From the NCBI GenBank assembly GCA_947629785.1, contig CANRFB010000010.1, positions 1 to 54,415 of the forward strand: 54,415 nucleotides of DNA, read 5' to 3'. Every line of letters starts with the position of its first letter. Positions within the stretch are counted from its first letter, which is position 1. A program made the position numbers and the translations under genes. Shown one piece after another: positions 34,325 to 41,720 of the stretch. The notes under the pieces were generated by a model that did not search any database, had not been told where the DNA came from, and saw nothing but the letters and a program-made list of their open reading frames with translations. This DNA is from an uncultured Clostridia bacterium. Its GTDB lineage: Bacteria; Bacillota; Clostridia; Oscillospirales; Ruminococcaceae.

Positions 34325-35170
34325 ATGGAACTATGGTTCAGCGAACCCCATACAAAAGATGTTAAATTATCAATAAGGATAAACAAACAGCTTCATTCCG
34401 AACAGAGTGAGTATCAGCGGATAGATGTTTTTGAAAGTCCGGAGTTCGGCAGGTTCCTGACTCTTGACGGACTGATGATGCTCACCGAAAAGGACGAGTT
34501 TATCTATCACGAAATGATAACTCATGTTGCTATGGCTTCAAATCCCGATATTAAAAATATTCTCGTTATCGGCGCGGGCGACGGCGGAACCGTTCGGGAA
34601 CTGACAAGGTACGATTCGATTGAAAATATAGATATGGTGGAAATTGACCGGCGGGTAGTTGAAGTAAGCAGGGAATTTCTTCCCGTGACCGCTTGCAGAT
34701 TGGACGACCCGCGGGTTCATATATTTTATGACGACGGTCTGAGATTTGTCCGCAGAAAGGAAAATCTTTACGACCTTATAATCGTTGACAGCACCGACCC
34801 TTTCGGACCCGGGGAAGGACTTTTCACAAGCGAATTTTACGGGAACTGTTTCAGCGCGCTTACCGATAACGGGATTCTGGTAAATCAGCACGAAAGCCCA
34901 TATTATGCCGAGGATGCGAAAGCCATGCAGCGGGCGCACAGGCGCATACGGGAATTTTTCGACATCTGCCGCGTGTATCAGGTACACATTCCCACATATC
35001 CGTCGGGGCACTGGCTGTTCGGCTTTGCTTCAAAATCCATTGACCCGCTGAACGCGGACGCGGACAGGTGGAATTCTCTCGGGATAAAAACAAGATACTA
35101 CAACACTGAACTTCACAAGGGCTGTTTTGCAATTCCCAACTATGTAAAGGAACTGCTTGAACATTCATGA
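34325..35170 (+). CDS. speE: spermidine synthase
   Basis: 281 residues. Class I methyltransferase fold of the spermidine synthase family: VIGAGDGGTVRE (81-92) binds decarboxylated SAM, MVEIDRRVVE follows, and VDSTDPFGPGEGLF carries the catalytic acid Asp155. It transfers an aminopropyl group to putrescine, giving spermidine. GAAAGGA before the ATG. It lies in order after speD and speA and overlaps no gene; speB begins 15 bases after its stop codon. Confidence 0.94.
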   Translation: MELWFSEPHTKDVKLSIRINKQLHSEQSEYQRIDVFESPEFGRFLTLDGLMMLTEKDEFIYHEMITHVAMASNPDIKNILVIGAGDGGTVRELTRYDSIENIDMVEIDRRVVEVSREFLPVTACRLDDPRVHIFYDDGLRFVRRKENLYDLIIVDSTDPFGPGEGLFTSEFYGNCFSALTDNGILVNQHESPYYAEDAKAMQRAHRRIREFFDICRVYQVHIPTYPSGHWLFGFASKSIDPLNADADRWNSLGIKTRYYNTELHKGCFAIPNYVKELLEHS

Positions 35171-35184
35171 AACGGAGGCAGGCT

Positions 35185-36033
35185 ATGCAAATTGAGAGGA
35201 AAGCCTTCATAGGCTGCGATTGCAAATACGAAAAGGCAAAGACCGTTATTTTCGGCGCGCCTTTTGACAGCACAACTTCTTTCCGCCCGGGAACGCGGTT
35301 CGGCTGTTCGGCGATACGGGCGGAAAGTTTCGGGATAGAAACCTATTCCCCCTATCAGGACAAAGACCTGCTTGACTACGACATTTTTGACGCGGGCGAT
35401 TCCGAACTCTGCATAGGTTCGGTGGAAACGGCACTTTCACAAATCGAGAAAATCGCGGGCGAAATTCTCGCGGACGGAAAACGCCCCCTCATGCTGGGCG
35501 GAGAACATTCCGTGACCCTCGGCGCGGTAAGAGCGGTTTACAAAAAGTATAAAGATTTATATATTATACAATTTGATGCACACGCCGACCTGCGGGACGA
35601 CTATCTGGGCGTGAAAAATTCCCATGCCTGCGTAATGCGCCGCTGTCATGATATTTTAGGGGACGGGAAAATCTATCAGTTCGGCATAAGAAGCGGCGAA
35701 CGTGAGGAGTTCCGCTTTGCGGAAAAACACACCGTAATGCACAAATTTGACGTTGACGGCGTGGAAAATATCCTCGGCGCGCTGAAAGGAAAGAAAGTCT
35801 ATCTTACAATTGACATGGACGTTCTCGACCCGTCTGCGTTCCCGGGAACGGGCACTCCCGAAGCGGGGGGCGTGACGTTCAAGGAACTGCTGGAAGCCGT
35901 TCTTAAACTGAAAGACCTTGACATTGTGGGGGCAGACATCAACGAACTTTCCCCCCATTACGATCAGAGCGGAGTTTCCACGGCGACAGCCTGCAAGCTT
36001 CTGCGGGAAGTTCTGCTTATGCTTGAAAAATAA
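35185..36033 (+). CDS. speB: agmatinase
   Basis: 282 residues, ureohydrolase family with binuclear Mn site: His108 (GGEHSV), Asp131-His133-Asp135 (FDAHADLRDD), Asp210 and Asp212 (TIDMDVLDP). It hydrolyses agmatine to putrescine and urea. A frame opening at 35,167 overlaps the speE stop, but CGGAGG seven bases before 35,185 makes that ATG the start. With SpeA, SpeD and SpeE the route from arginine to spermidine is complete in this window. Confidence 0.93.
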   Translation: MQIERKAFIGCDCKYEKAKTVIFGAPFDSTTSFRPGTRFGCSAIRAESFGIETYSPYQDKDLLDYDIFDAGDSELCIGSVETALSQIEKIAGEILADGKRPLMLGGEHSVTLGAVRAVYKKYKDLYIIQFDAHADLRDDYLGVKNSHACVMRRCHDILGDGKIYQFGIRSGEREEFRFAEKHTVMHKFDVDGVENILGALKGKKVYLTIDMDVLDPSAFPGTGTPEAGGVTFKELLEAVLKLKDLDIVGADINELSPHYDQSGVSTATACKLLREVLLMLEK

Positions 36034-36049
36034 CTCATAGGAGATAGAT

Positions 36050-37408
36050 ATGTCCAAGAAAAATAAAAAGCGTCATTCTGCGGCAAAAAATGTTCCGACC
36101 GAAACTCAAGTTCAGTCCGAAATTAAAGTTACATCGGCTGAAACTGTGGGAACGGCAGCCGAGGAAGCGCACACATATTTACAGCTTATTCTGGGGTTTC
36201 TGAAATGGTTTGCAATTGCCGTTGCCGTGGGAATTGTAGTAGGCTTGGCGGGAACGGCGTTCAATATCGCCCTTTCCTTTGCAACGGAGTTCAGGACTTT
36301 CCACAAACCGATAATTTTTGCCCTGCCCATAGCAGGCTTGGCAATAGTTTTCCTTTACAGGATAATGGGGCTTTCGCAGGACCCGGGGACAAACAACATA
36401 ATCAAGGGCGCGCGTTCGGAAGAAAAGGTTTCAATAAAGCTTGCGCCGCTCATCTTTATAGCAACGTTCCTGACCCACATAACAGGCGGTTCTGCGGGAC
36501 GTGAGGGGGCGGCTCTGCAGATCGGCGGAAGCGTTGCCTCGCCTTTCGGGAAACTGTTCCGCCTTGACAATGACGACACTTCAACGCTTATAATGTGCGG
36601 CATGGCGGCGGGATTTTCCTCTCTTTTCGGAACGCCCGCGGCGGCGGCTGTTTTCGCCGTGGAAGTCACAATAGTTGCGGCGGCGCAGTATTCCGCTCTC
36701 GTTCCCTGCATGGTCTCCTCGGTAACGGCGGCGCTTACGGCAAAATTCTTCGGTATCACCCCCGAATCGTTCATAGTAAAAGGCGTTCCCGTTTTCAACA
36801 CGGAAGCCGTTCCCGATCTGCTCCGCGTAACGCTTTTAGGCGCGTTATGCGCGGGTGTAAGCGTTCTGTTCTGTTACGCTATCCAGAGCGGCGGGAAATT
36901 ATACAAAAAGTATATTAAGAATGAATATTTACGGGTTATCGCAGGCGGAGCAATTGTTGTTGTGCTTACGCTTCTGATAGGAACGACCGACTACAACGGC
37001 GCGGGAATGGACGTTATCGAGCGGGCGTTTTCGGGAACGGCGTCGCCCATAGCGTTTGCCATGAAGATACTTTTTACCGCTTTGACGTTAGGCGCGGGGT
37101 TCAAGGGCGGGGAGATAGTGCCCAGCTTTTTCACGGGGGCGACGTTTGGCTGCTTCTTCGGCGGAATCATCGGGCTTGACCCCAGTTTCGGGGCGGCAGT
37201 GGGGCTTCTTGCTGTTTTCTGCGGCGTTACCAACTGTCCATTTGCAACGCTTGTGCTGAGTATTGAACTTTTCGGGTCGGGCGGACTGCCGTTCTTTGCC
37301 CTTGCAATAACCATAAGCTATATGCTTTCGGGCTACTGGGGGCTTTACAGCGCGCAGAAGTTCCATCAGTCAAAACTGCGCCCCGTGCTTTACAAGCAGA
37401 ATAAATAA
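36050..37408 (+). CDS. ClC-family chloride channel/transporter
   Basis: 452 residues with about ten to twelve membrane segments after a Lys-rich cytoplasmic N-terminus. Conserved GGSAGREGAALQIGGS carries the gating-glutamate position Glu152 (GREGxx), DPGTNNIIKGAR stands for the first anion-binding loop, and GGEIVPSFF the later one. Glu at the gate is found in both channels and H+/Cl- exchangers. Some relatives carry fluoride, but those use a different GREGT loop. No CBS domain. It is 17 bases after speB and could be the tail of that operon. Start ATG with GGAG. Confidence 0.86.
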   Translation: MSKKNKKRHSAAKNVPTETQVQSEIKVTSAETVGTAAEEAHTYLQLILGFLKWFAIAVAVGIVVGLAGTAFNIALSFATEFRTFHKPIIFALPIAGLAIVFLYRIMGLSQDPGTNNIIKGARSEEKVSIKLAPLIFIATFLTHITGGSAGREGAALQIGGSVASPFGKLFRLDNDDTSTLIMCGMAAGFSSLFGTPAAAAVFAVEVTIVAAAQYSALVPCMVSSVTAALTAKFFGITPESFIVKGVPVFNTEAVPDLLRVTLLGALCAGVSVLFCYAIQSGGKLYKKYIKNEYLRVIAGGAIVVVLTLLIGTTDYNGAGMDVIERAFSGTASPIAFAMKILFTALTLGAGFKGGEIVPSFFTGATFGCFFGGIIGLDPSFGAAVGLLAVFCGVTNCPFATLVLSIELFGSGGLPFFALAITISYMLSGYWGLYSAQKFHQSKLRPVLYKQNK

Positions 37409-37452
37409 TTTTTTCCAAAAATATATAAATGCGATTTGAAAGGAGCATAACA

Positions 37453-38577
37453 ATGCTGTTATTGGACGAACTGAGAGTAGAGCTGGAGGGTTACCGCAAG
37501 GACATGAAACAGCTTTACGAAATACTTGATATTGACAAGGCAAAGTCGGAGATAGAGAAACTCCGCGAGGAATCGGGAAAGGACGGATTCTGGAACGATA
37601 TTGAAAATTCCCAGAAAGTCATGCAGACCATAAAGCACCACGAAGCCACCATTGAAAGTTATGACAAGCTAAATGAAAAGCTTGAGGACGCCCTCACCAT
37701 GATAGAACTTGCCATGGAAGAAGAGGACAATGAAGAGACCGCCATGGAAATAAAGCGCGACGCGGAGCATTTCAAGAAAGAACTTGAAGCCATGAAGCTG
37801 ACCACGCTTCTCACCGGCGAATACGACAGCAAGAACGCCATTCTCACGTTCCACGCGGGCGCGGGCGGAACGGAAGCGCAGGACTGGGTACAGATGCTTT
37901 TCAGAATGTACAATATGTGGGCGGAAAGCCACGGTTTCAAGGTTACGACCCTCGACTATCTGGACGGCGAAGAAGCGGGGATAAAATCCGCAACGCTGCT
38001 TGTTGAGGGGCTGAACGCATACGGTTTCCTCAAGTCGGAAATGGGGGTACACCGTCTTGTAAGGGTATCGCCTTTTGATTCTTCGGGACGGCGGCACACG
38101 TCCTTTGCTTCCCTTGAAGTCATGCCTGAAATGAGCGAGGCGGACACCAACATTGAGATCCGCCCCGAGGACTTGGAAATAGATTTCTACCGAGCCAGCG
38201 GCGCGGGCGGACAGAAAGTAAACAAGACTTCATCGGCGGTGCGCCTTACCCATCTTCCCACGGGAATAGTGGTTTCCTGCCAGACACAGCGGAGCCAGTA
38301 CCAGAACAAGGATTACGCCATGAAGATGCTTATGTCCAAGCTTGTAGAAATAAAAGAGCGTGAACATCTTGAAAAGATAGAGGACATCAAGGGCGTTCAG
38401 AAAGAGATAGCATGGGGCGCGCAGATACGTTCCTATGTATTCATGCCCTACACTCTTGCCAAAGACCACCGCACAGGTTTTGAGAACGGAAACATCGGCG
38501 CGGTCATGGACGGCGACCTTGACGGCTTTATAAATGCGTACCTTACCGCGCTTTCGCACGGAACGCTGCATGAATAA
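37453..38577 (+). CDS. prfB: peptide chain release factor 2, without programmed frameshift
   Basis: 374 residues. SPF tripeptide for stop-codon reading in VSPFDSSGRRHTS and the GGQ loop Gly252-Gly253-Gln254 in GAGGQKVNKTSS. It releases peptides at UGA and UAA. In most bacteria prfB holds an in-frame UGA after about 25 codons, bypassed by a +1 shift; here that position reads CTT GAT ATT GAC with no stop, so the autoregulatory site is missing. AAAGGAG fixes the ATG at 37,453. The stop lies against ATTCGTAATGCG repeats. Confidence 0.94.
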   Translation: MLLLDELRVELEGYRKDMKQLYEILDIDKAKSEIEKLREESGKDGFWNDIENSQKVMQTIKHHEATIESYDKLNEKLEDALTMIELAMEEEDNEETAMEIKRDAEHFKKELEAMKLTTLLTGEYDSKNAILTFHAGAGGTEAQDWVQMLFRMYNMWAESHGFKVTTLDYLDGEEAGIKSATLLVEGLNAYGFLKSEMGVHRLVRVSPFDSSGRRHTSFASLEVMPEMSEADTNIEIRPEDLEIDFYRASGAGGQKVNKTSSAVRLTHLPTGIVVSCQTQRSQYQNKDYAMKMLMSKLVEIKEREHLEKIEDIKGVQKEIAWGAQIRSYVFMPYTLAKDHRTGFENGNIGAVMDGDLDGFINAYLTALSHGTLHE

Positions 38578-38652
38578 TTCGTAATTCGTAATGCGTAATG
38601 CGTAATTTAAAGAGTTGAAAGCAAGGTAGTAACCGTCCTGCAAAATTTTTCT
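38575..38652. repeat. ATTCGTAATGCG repeats and left half of palindromic element
   Basis: TAATTCGTAATTCGTAATGC repeats begin at the prfB stop codon. GAGTTGAAAGCAAGG and CTGCAAAATTTTTC follow; the latter resembles the sequence left of the central terminator in full elements. The right half reappears at 39,024, so the toxin-antitoxin-like module lies between two half-elements. Confidence 0.55.
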
Positions 38653-38661
38653 ATTAAGTTC

Positions 38662-38690
38662 TTGACAAATGAAGTTTTATAGGTTATAAT
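38662..38690 (+). promoter_or_regulatory. promoter of candidate antitoxin RNA
   Basis: Perfect TTGACA (38,662-38,667), 17-base spacer, perfect TATAAT (38,685-38,690). No ORF follows, but a strong terminator comes 50 bases later. Confidence 0.8.
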
Positions 38691-38696
38691 AAATAA

Positions 38697-38787
38697 AAAG
38701 GAACACACCAGTGACGGTGTTCCCCGTAATCTTAAATGTAAAAAATAACCGTCAATCTTCGGGAAAAGCTTAGGCGGTTATTTTTTA
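38697..38787 (+). ncRNA. candidate antisense antitoxin RNA (~90 nt)
   Basis: Expected transcript from the consensus promoter to the T-run at 38,786. It starts with a hairpin, GGAACAC (38,700-38,706) with GTGTTCC (38,717-38,723), and ends in the terminator stem. No start codon with ribosome site is present. Its 3' part is fully antisense to the 3' end of the toxin-strand transcript. Its GUGUUCC segment can also pair with GGAACAC at the toxin mRNA 5' end. This fits the layout of type I antitoxins such as RatA or SR4. Transcription itself is predicted, not shown. Confidence 0.65.
38740..38786. terminator. bidirectional terminator shared by the convergent transcripts
   Basis: AAAAAATAACCG (38,740-38,751) pairs perfectly with CGGTTATTTTTT (38,775-38,786), giving a T-run on both strands. 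Confidence 0.85.
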
Positions 38788-38842
38788 TAAACTTATGTCA
38801 AGGAGTATTTGCTCTTAAATGTCAATCGTTTATAAAAAATGG

Positions 38843-38926
38843 TTAATCCTTCTTGTTACGAAGAACTAACGAGACAACATCGACAATGATAGATATTATC
38901 TGGAGAATTATTCCCAGTATTACCAT
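38843..38926 (-). CDS. candidate type I toxin: 27-aa hydrophobic peptide
   Basis: ATG at 38,926, stop at 38,843. The peptide starts MVILGIILQIISIIV, continues with DVVSLVL and ends in the charged tail RNKKD: one membrane-spanning stretch with a basic C-terminus, as in known type I toxins. The ribosome site AAAAGGAGGTGA is perfect, 8-9 bases before the ATG, and is partly closed by a leader hairpin (GTCGCTCC with GGAGGTGAC, 38,934-38,959). A perfect promoter stands about 60 bases upstream. A convergent short RNA shares its terminator. I do not recognise a named family; a free-standing membrane microprotein is the alternative. Confidence 0.72.
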   Translation of the reverse strand: MVILGIILQIISIIVDVVSLVLRNKKD

Positions 38927-38987
38927 GTGATATGTCACCTCCTTTTTTAGGGGAGCGACCGTCAGCCGTATGGTGTGTTCCAAAATT

Positions 38988-39016
38988 ATTATAACGCATT
39001 TGTTGAAATATGTCAA
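38988..39016 (-). promoter_or_regulatory. promoter of the candidate toxin mRNA
   Basis: Minus strand: perfect TTGACA (39,011-39,016), 17-base spacer, perfect TATAAT (38,988-38,993). The transcript would begin near 38,981 with GGAACACACCA, the same 11-mer that starts the opposing RNA. Confidence 0.82.
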
Positions 39017-39023
39017 TATATAA

Positions 39024-39180
39024 AAACAAATTTTTCCCGCCTATATAGACGGGAAAATTTTTTGCAGATTTCGCCTTGCTTTACCTCACGCCGGGTACAT
39101 ATCGGAAAATAAAAAACTATGCCTGATTGCCAGCGGGGGCTTCCCCGCCTCAGCCTGCTCTTAACTCTATAATTACGAAT
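39024..39180. repeat. right half of palindromic element with central hairpin
   Basis: CCCGCCTATATAGACGGG (39,036-39,053) with T-runs, TTTGCAGATTTCGCC, CCTCACGCCGGGTAC, a GCGGGGGCTTCCCCGC hairpin, CTCAGCCTGCTC, then ATTACGAATTACGCATT. The last stretch encodes the final codons of the small minus-strand gene. Confidence 0.7.
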
Positions 39181-39373
39181 TACGCATTGACTCATGCACG
39201 AACTCTTTCAGGCTGCGCAGTTCGTTGGCAAGCGCCGCATTTATAAGCTTCGACTCGGCAGCGTTCATCTCCGCCTGCGAGTTGCCGTCGGTGTCCTTCT
39301 TGTCAGAATAGTGCTTTTCAAGCTTTTTCAGCCTGCTGTCCAACTCCTTGATGATCGCTTTTCCTGCGTCCAT
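39173..39373 (-). CDS. small charged helical protein (66 aa)
   Basis: Not recognised. Begins MDAGKAIIKELDSRLKKLE and is rich in Lys, Glu, Asp and Ala, probably a coiled coil. The ATG at 39,373 has AAGGAG at good distance; a GTG three codons earlier overlaps the ribosome site. The leader GGAGTGAACGTT resembles those of the two tiny ORFs near 29.7 kb. The last codons, ATG CGT AAT TCG TAA, lie entirely in the ATTACG repeat, so the C-terminus is repeat-derived. It is opposite to the mraZ operon. Confidence 0.65.
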   Translation of the reverse strand: MDAGKAIIKELDSRLKKLEKHYSDKKDTDGNSQAEMNAAESKLINAALANELRSLKEFVHESMRNS

Positions 39374-39414
39374 AACGTTCACTCCTTAAAAATTTTTCTG
39401 CTAATAGTATTTCT

Positions 39415-39455
39415 CCCCGTAATTGTTTCTATTATGGCAATTACGGGGATTTTTA
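39415..39455 (+). terminator. orphan intrinsic terminator (plus strand)
   Basis: CCCCGTAATTG (39,415-39,425) pairs perfectly over 11 bp with CAATTACGGGG (39,438-39,448), followed by ATTTTTATT. No plus-strand gene lies directly upstream. It may insulate the mraZ promoter from transcripts entering from the left, or end an unseen short RNA. Confidence 0.7.
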
Positions 39456-39574
39456 TTGTAAACAAATAGTATATTAATTTAGCAAAATTCCCGTTCGTAG
39501 TTTTGTGTGGTCAAATTGCATAAAATTCGGCAGGAAATTTCTTTATTTATCGTCGGGACAAATTTGTTCAAAGG

Positions 39575-39603
39575 TTGCTTTTTGTTTGGGAATGGTGTAT
39601 AAT
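39575..39603 (+). promoter_or_regulatory. promoter of the dcw cluster
   Basis: TTGCTT (39,575-39,580), 17-base spacer, TATAAT (39,598-39,603), about 110 bases before mraZ. Confidence 0.7.
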
Positions 39604-39609
39604 ATCATT

Positions 39610-39647
39610 AAAGTGGTGAATTGTCACTGTTTTGAGGTGAAAAGTGG
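39610..39647 (+). promoter_or_regulatory. candidate MraZ-binding direct repeats
   Basis: AAAGTGGTGAATT occurs at 39,610 and again at 39,641, with GAGGTGAAAA just before the second. MraZ proteins bind runs of short GTGG-type direct repeats ahead of their own operon, so these are good operator candidates. A hairpin GTTTTCCAC / GTGGAAAAC follows at about 39,663-39,685. Confidence 0.5.
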
Positions 39648-39711
39648 TGAATTTTCCACAACGTTTTCCACACTCGGTGGAAAACTCCAAGCTGAAAGGA
39701 AGTGATAAAGC

Positions 39712-40140
39712 ATGGCAGGTCATTCGCTTATGGGTACTTATGAACATACTATCGACGCAAAGGGGCGTATGGCTTTCCCCGCTAAGCTGCGCGAACGGCT
39801 GGGCGAACGCTTTATCGTTACTATCGGTGTGGATAACTGCCTTTACGTATATTCCGAGGAAGAATGGGAAGTTTTCAATGACAAGCTCCGCGCCCTTACA
39901 GGCAAAAAAGCCAATGCCGCGAAAATTCTCATCGCAAAAGCGGCCCTTGTTGAACCCGACAGTCAGGGGCGTATCCTCGTTCCCCCGTATCTTCGGGAAC
40001 ACGCCTGTCTTGACCACGACGTCACCGTTATCGGCGTTATAAACCATGCCGAGATCTGGGACAGCGCTAAGTTTAAGGCGTTCAGCGAACAGATCACCGA
40101 GGAAGTTCTTGCAGAGGCTCTGGAAGATATTTCTTTCTGA
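39712..40140 (+). CDS. mraZ: transcriptional regulator MraZ
   Basis: 142 residues, two AbrB-like halves, each with the family motif: IDAKGRMAFPAKLRE near the start and PDSQGRILVPPYLRE in the second half. MraZ forms rings that bind DNA repeats upstream of the dcw operon and usually represses it. AAAGGAAG precedes the ATG. First gene of the cluster, 21 bases before rsmH. Confidence 0.95.
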   Translation: MAGHSLMGTYEHTIDAKGRMAFPAKLRERLGERFIVTIGVDNCLYVYSEEEWEVFNDKLRALTGKKANAAKILIAKAALVEPDSQGRILVPPYLREHACLDHDVTVIGVINHAEIWDSAKFKAFSEQITEEVLAEALEDISF

Positions 40141-40161
40141 TTCGGATAAAAAAGGATAACT

Positions 40162-41100
40162 ATGGATAAAATAAATTCAGCGGAATTTTCCCACGTTCCC
40201 GTGCTTCTGAATGAAACTCTGGACGGGCTTGACGTAAAGCCCGAGGGCGTTTACATTGACGGCACCTGCGGCGGCGGGGGACATTCCGAACAGATAGCAA
40301 AACGGCTCACGGCGGGACGGCTTTTAGGAATAGACCGCGACCCCGACGCGATAAAAGCCGCTTCGGAACGGCTTTCCGCCTACAGCGCAAAAGTCGTTTC
40401 CGGAAATTATTCCGATATTGCGGAAATTGCCGCCGCGGAGGGAATTTCCGCCGCGGACGGGATCCTTCTCGACCTTGGGGTCTCCTCACATCAGCTTGAC
40501 GCGGCGGAACGGGGATTTTCCTACCGCCTTGACGCGCCTCTTGACATGAGAATGTCACAGGAGGGCGAAACAGCCGCAGATTTAGTGAACAGCCTTTCCA
40601 AGGAGGAACTCAGCAGGATATTCTTTGAATACGGCGAGGAGAAATTCAGCAAGAAGATAGCCGCGGAAATTATCCGCCGCCGAGAGACAAGGCCCATTGA
40701 AACAACGGGCGAGTTGGCGGAAATTATCGGCTGCGCCGTTCCCGCAAAATTCAAGCGTGACAAGAATCCCTGCAAAAAGACATTTCAGGCGCTGCGGATA
40801 GCTGTCAACAACGAATTTGAACATCTTGACAAGGGCCTTGACGCGGCTTTTGAACTTCTTAAAAGCGGCGGACGGCTCTGCGTGATAACTTTCCATTCCC
40901 TTGAGGACAGGATAGTGAAACAGCGGTTTGCGTCATTCTGCAAAGGCTGCATATGCCCCCCCGATTTCCCCCAATGCGTATGCGGAAGAACGCCCCGAGG
41001 AAAGCTTATAAACAAAAAACCAATAGAAGCCTCAGAACGGGAACTTGCGGAAAATAACAGAAGCAAAAGCGCAAAGCTCCGTATTATAGAAAAATTGTAG
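40162..41100 (+). CDS. rsmH: 16S rRNA (cytosine1402-N4)-methyltransferase
   Basis: 312 residues. SAM site GTCGGGGHSEQIAKRL near the start, DLGVSSHQLD, GFSYRLDAPLDMRM and the late FHSLEDRIVKQRF are family marks. It modifies C1402 in the ribosomal decoding centre. AAAGGA before the ATG. Its stop codon is followed by a 9-bp hairpin in a 74-base gap before the ftsL-like gene, the one noticeable break in the early cluster. Confidence 0.96.
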   Translation: MDKINSAEFSHVPVLLNETLDGLDVKPEGVYIDGTCGGGGHSEQIAKRLTAGRLLGIDRDPDAIKAASERLSAYSAKVVSGNYSDIAEIAAAEGISAADGILLDLGVSSHQLDAAERGFSYRLDAPLDMRMSQEGETAADLVNSLSKEELSRIFFEYGEEKFSKKIAAEIIRRRETRPIETTGELAEIIGCAVPAKFKRDKNPCKKTFQALRIAVNNEFEHLDKGLDAAFELLKSGGRLCVITFHSLEDRIVKQRFASFCKGCICPPDFPQCVCGRTPRGKLINKKPIEASERELAENNRSKSAKLRIIEKL

Positions 41101-41113
41101 AACAGGAACAACT

Positions 41114-41145
41114 CCGATGATCAACAGAAATACACCGATCATCGG
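41114..41145 (+). promoter_or_regulatory. stem-loop between rsmH and ftsL
   Basis: CCGATGATC (41,114-41,122) pairs perfectly with GATCATCGG (41,137-41,145). Only CAAAAAAG follows, so it is not a terminator; mRNA processing or stability control is possible. Confidence 0.45.
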
Positions 41146-41174
41146 CAAAAAAGAAAGGAAAAGCGGTTGTAAAA

Positions 41175-41633
41175 ATGAATAAAAACAATCTTGCCTATGA
41201 CCTTACCAAATATGAGGAAGTGTCGCCCGAGAAAGCCCCTAAGATACGAGTGCGCAGACGGCGTGCGGACACGGGTTCGGTGCCGAAAATGATAGTTCTT
41301 GTAACCGCGGCAGGCGTTATGCTGGGCGGAGTTATATACAGCAAGGTGGAAGAAGCGTCTATTCACAATGAGATCACCAATCAGACAAAAACCGTGGAAA
41401 TGCTCGCCAGCGAAAACGTCCGTATGCAGTCGGAAATCGAGGAAAAGACCGCCCTCAAATATATTGAGGACTATGCGGAAAACGTTCTCGGTATGCAGAA
41501 ATTAGACAAGTCACAGGTCGAGTATGTAAGCATTTCAAACGGCAGCGCAGCGGATATTCCCGAAGAGGACGAAAATATTTTTGTGTGGATAAAAAACACT
41601 TTTAACGACTTTCTGGAATATATACGCGGCTGA
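41175..41633 (+). CDS. ftsL: FtsL-like septum protein
   Basis: 152 residues. Basic cytoplasmic segment with RVRRRR (25-30), one membrane helix at about 38-55, then a coiled coil (about 57-95) and an acidic tail. FtsL proteins are poorly conserved and are assigned here from topology and the position between rsmH and the transpeptidase gene. They bind DivIC/FtsB and FtsQ/DivIB at the septum. The name is positional rather than motif-based. Confidence 0.75.
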   Translation: MNKNNLAYDLTKYEEVSPEKAPKIRVRRRRADTGSVPKMIVLVTAAGVMLGGVIYSKVEEASIHNEITNQTKTVEMLASENVRMQSEIEEKTALKYIEDYAENVLGMQKLDKSQVEYVSISNGSAADIPEEDENIFVWIKNTFNDFLEYIRG

Positions 41634-41650
41634 CGCAATAGTATAAAACA

Positions 41651-41677
41651 GGGCTGTACAATATAACTATACAGCCC
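41651..41677 (+). terminator. stem-loop between ftsL and the PBP gene
   Basis: GGGCTGTA (41,651-41,658) pairs with TACAGCCC (41,670-41,677), followed by GAATTTT. A weak T-run suggests partial termination or processing, lowering or altering distal expression. Confidence 0.5.
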
Positions 41678-41720
41678 GAATTTTGCCTAAGGCAATATTT
41701 GTGAAAGGAGCGCGGCGGCT

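Noticed and set aside
38697-38981. Direct-repeat pairing as in the pAD1 par (Fst) system
   Set aside because: The shared GGAACACACCA copies are inverted on the DNA, so the two RNAs have the same, not complementary, sequence there; only the 3' ends are antisense.
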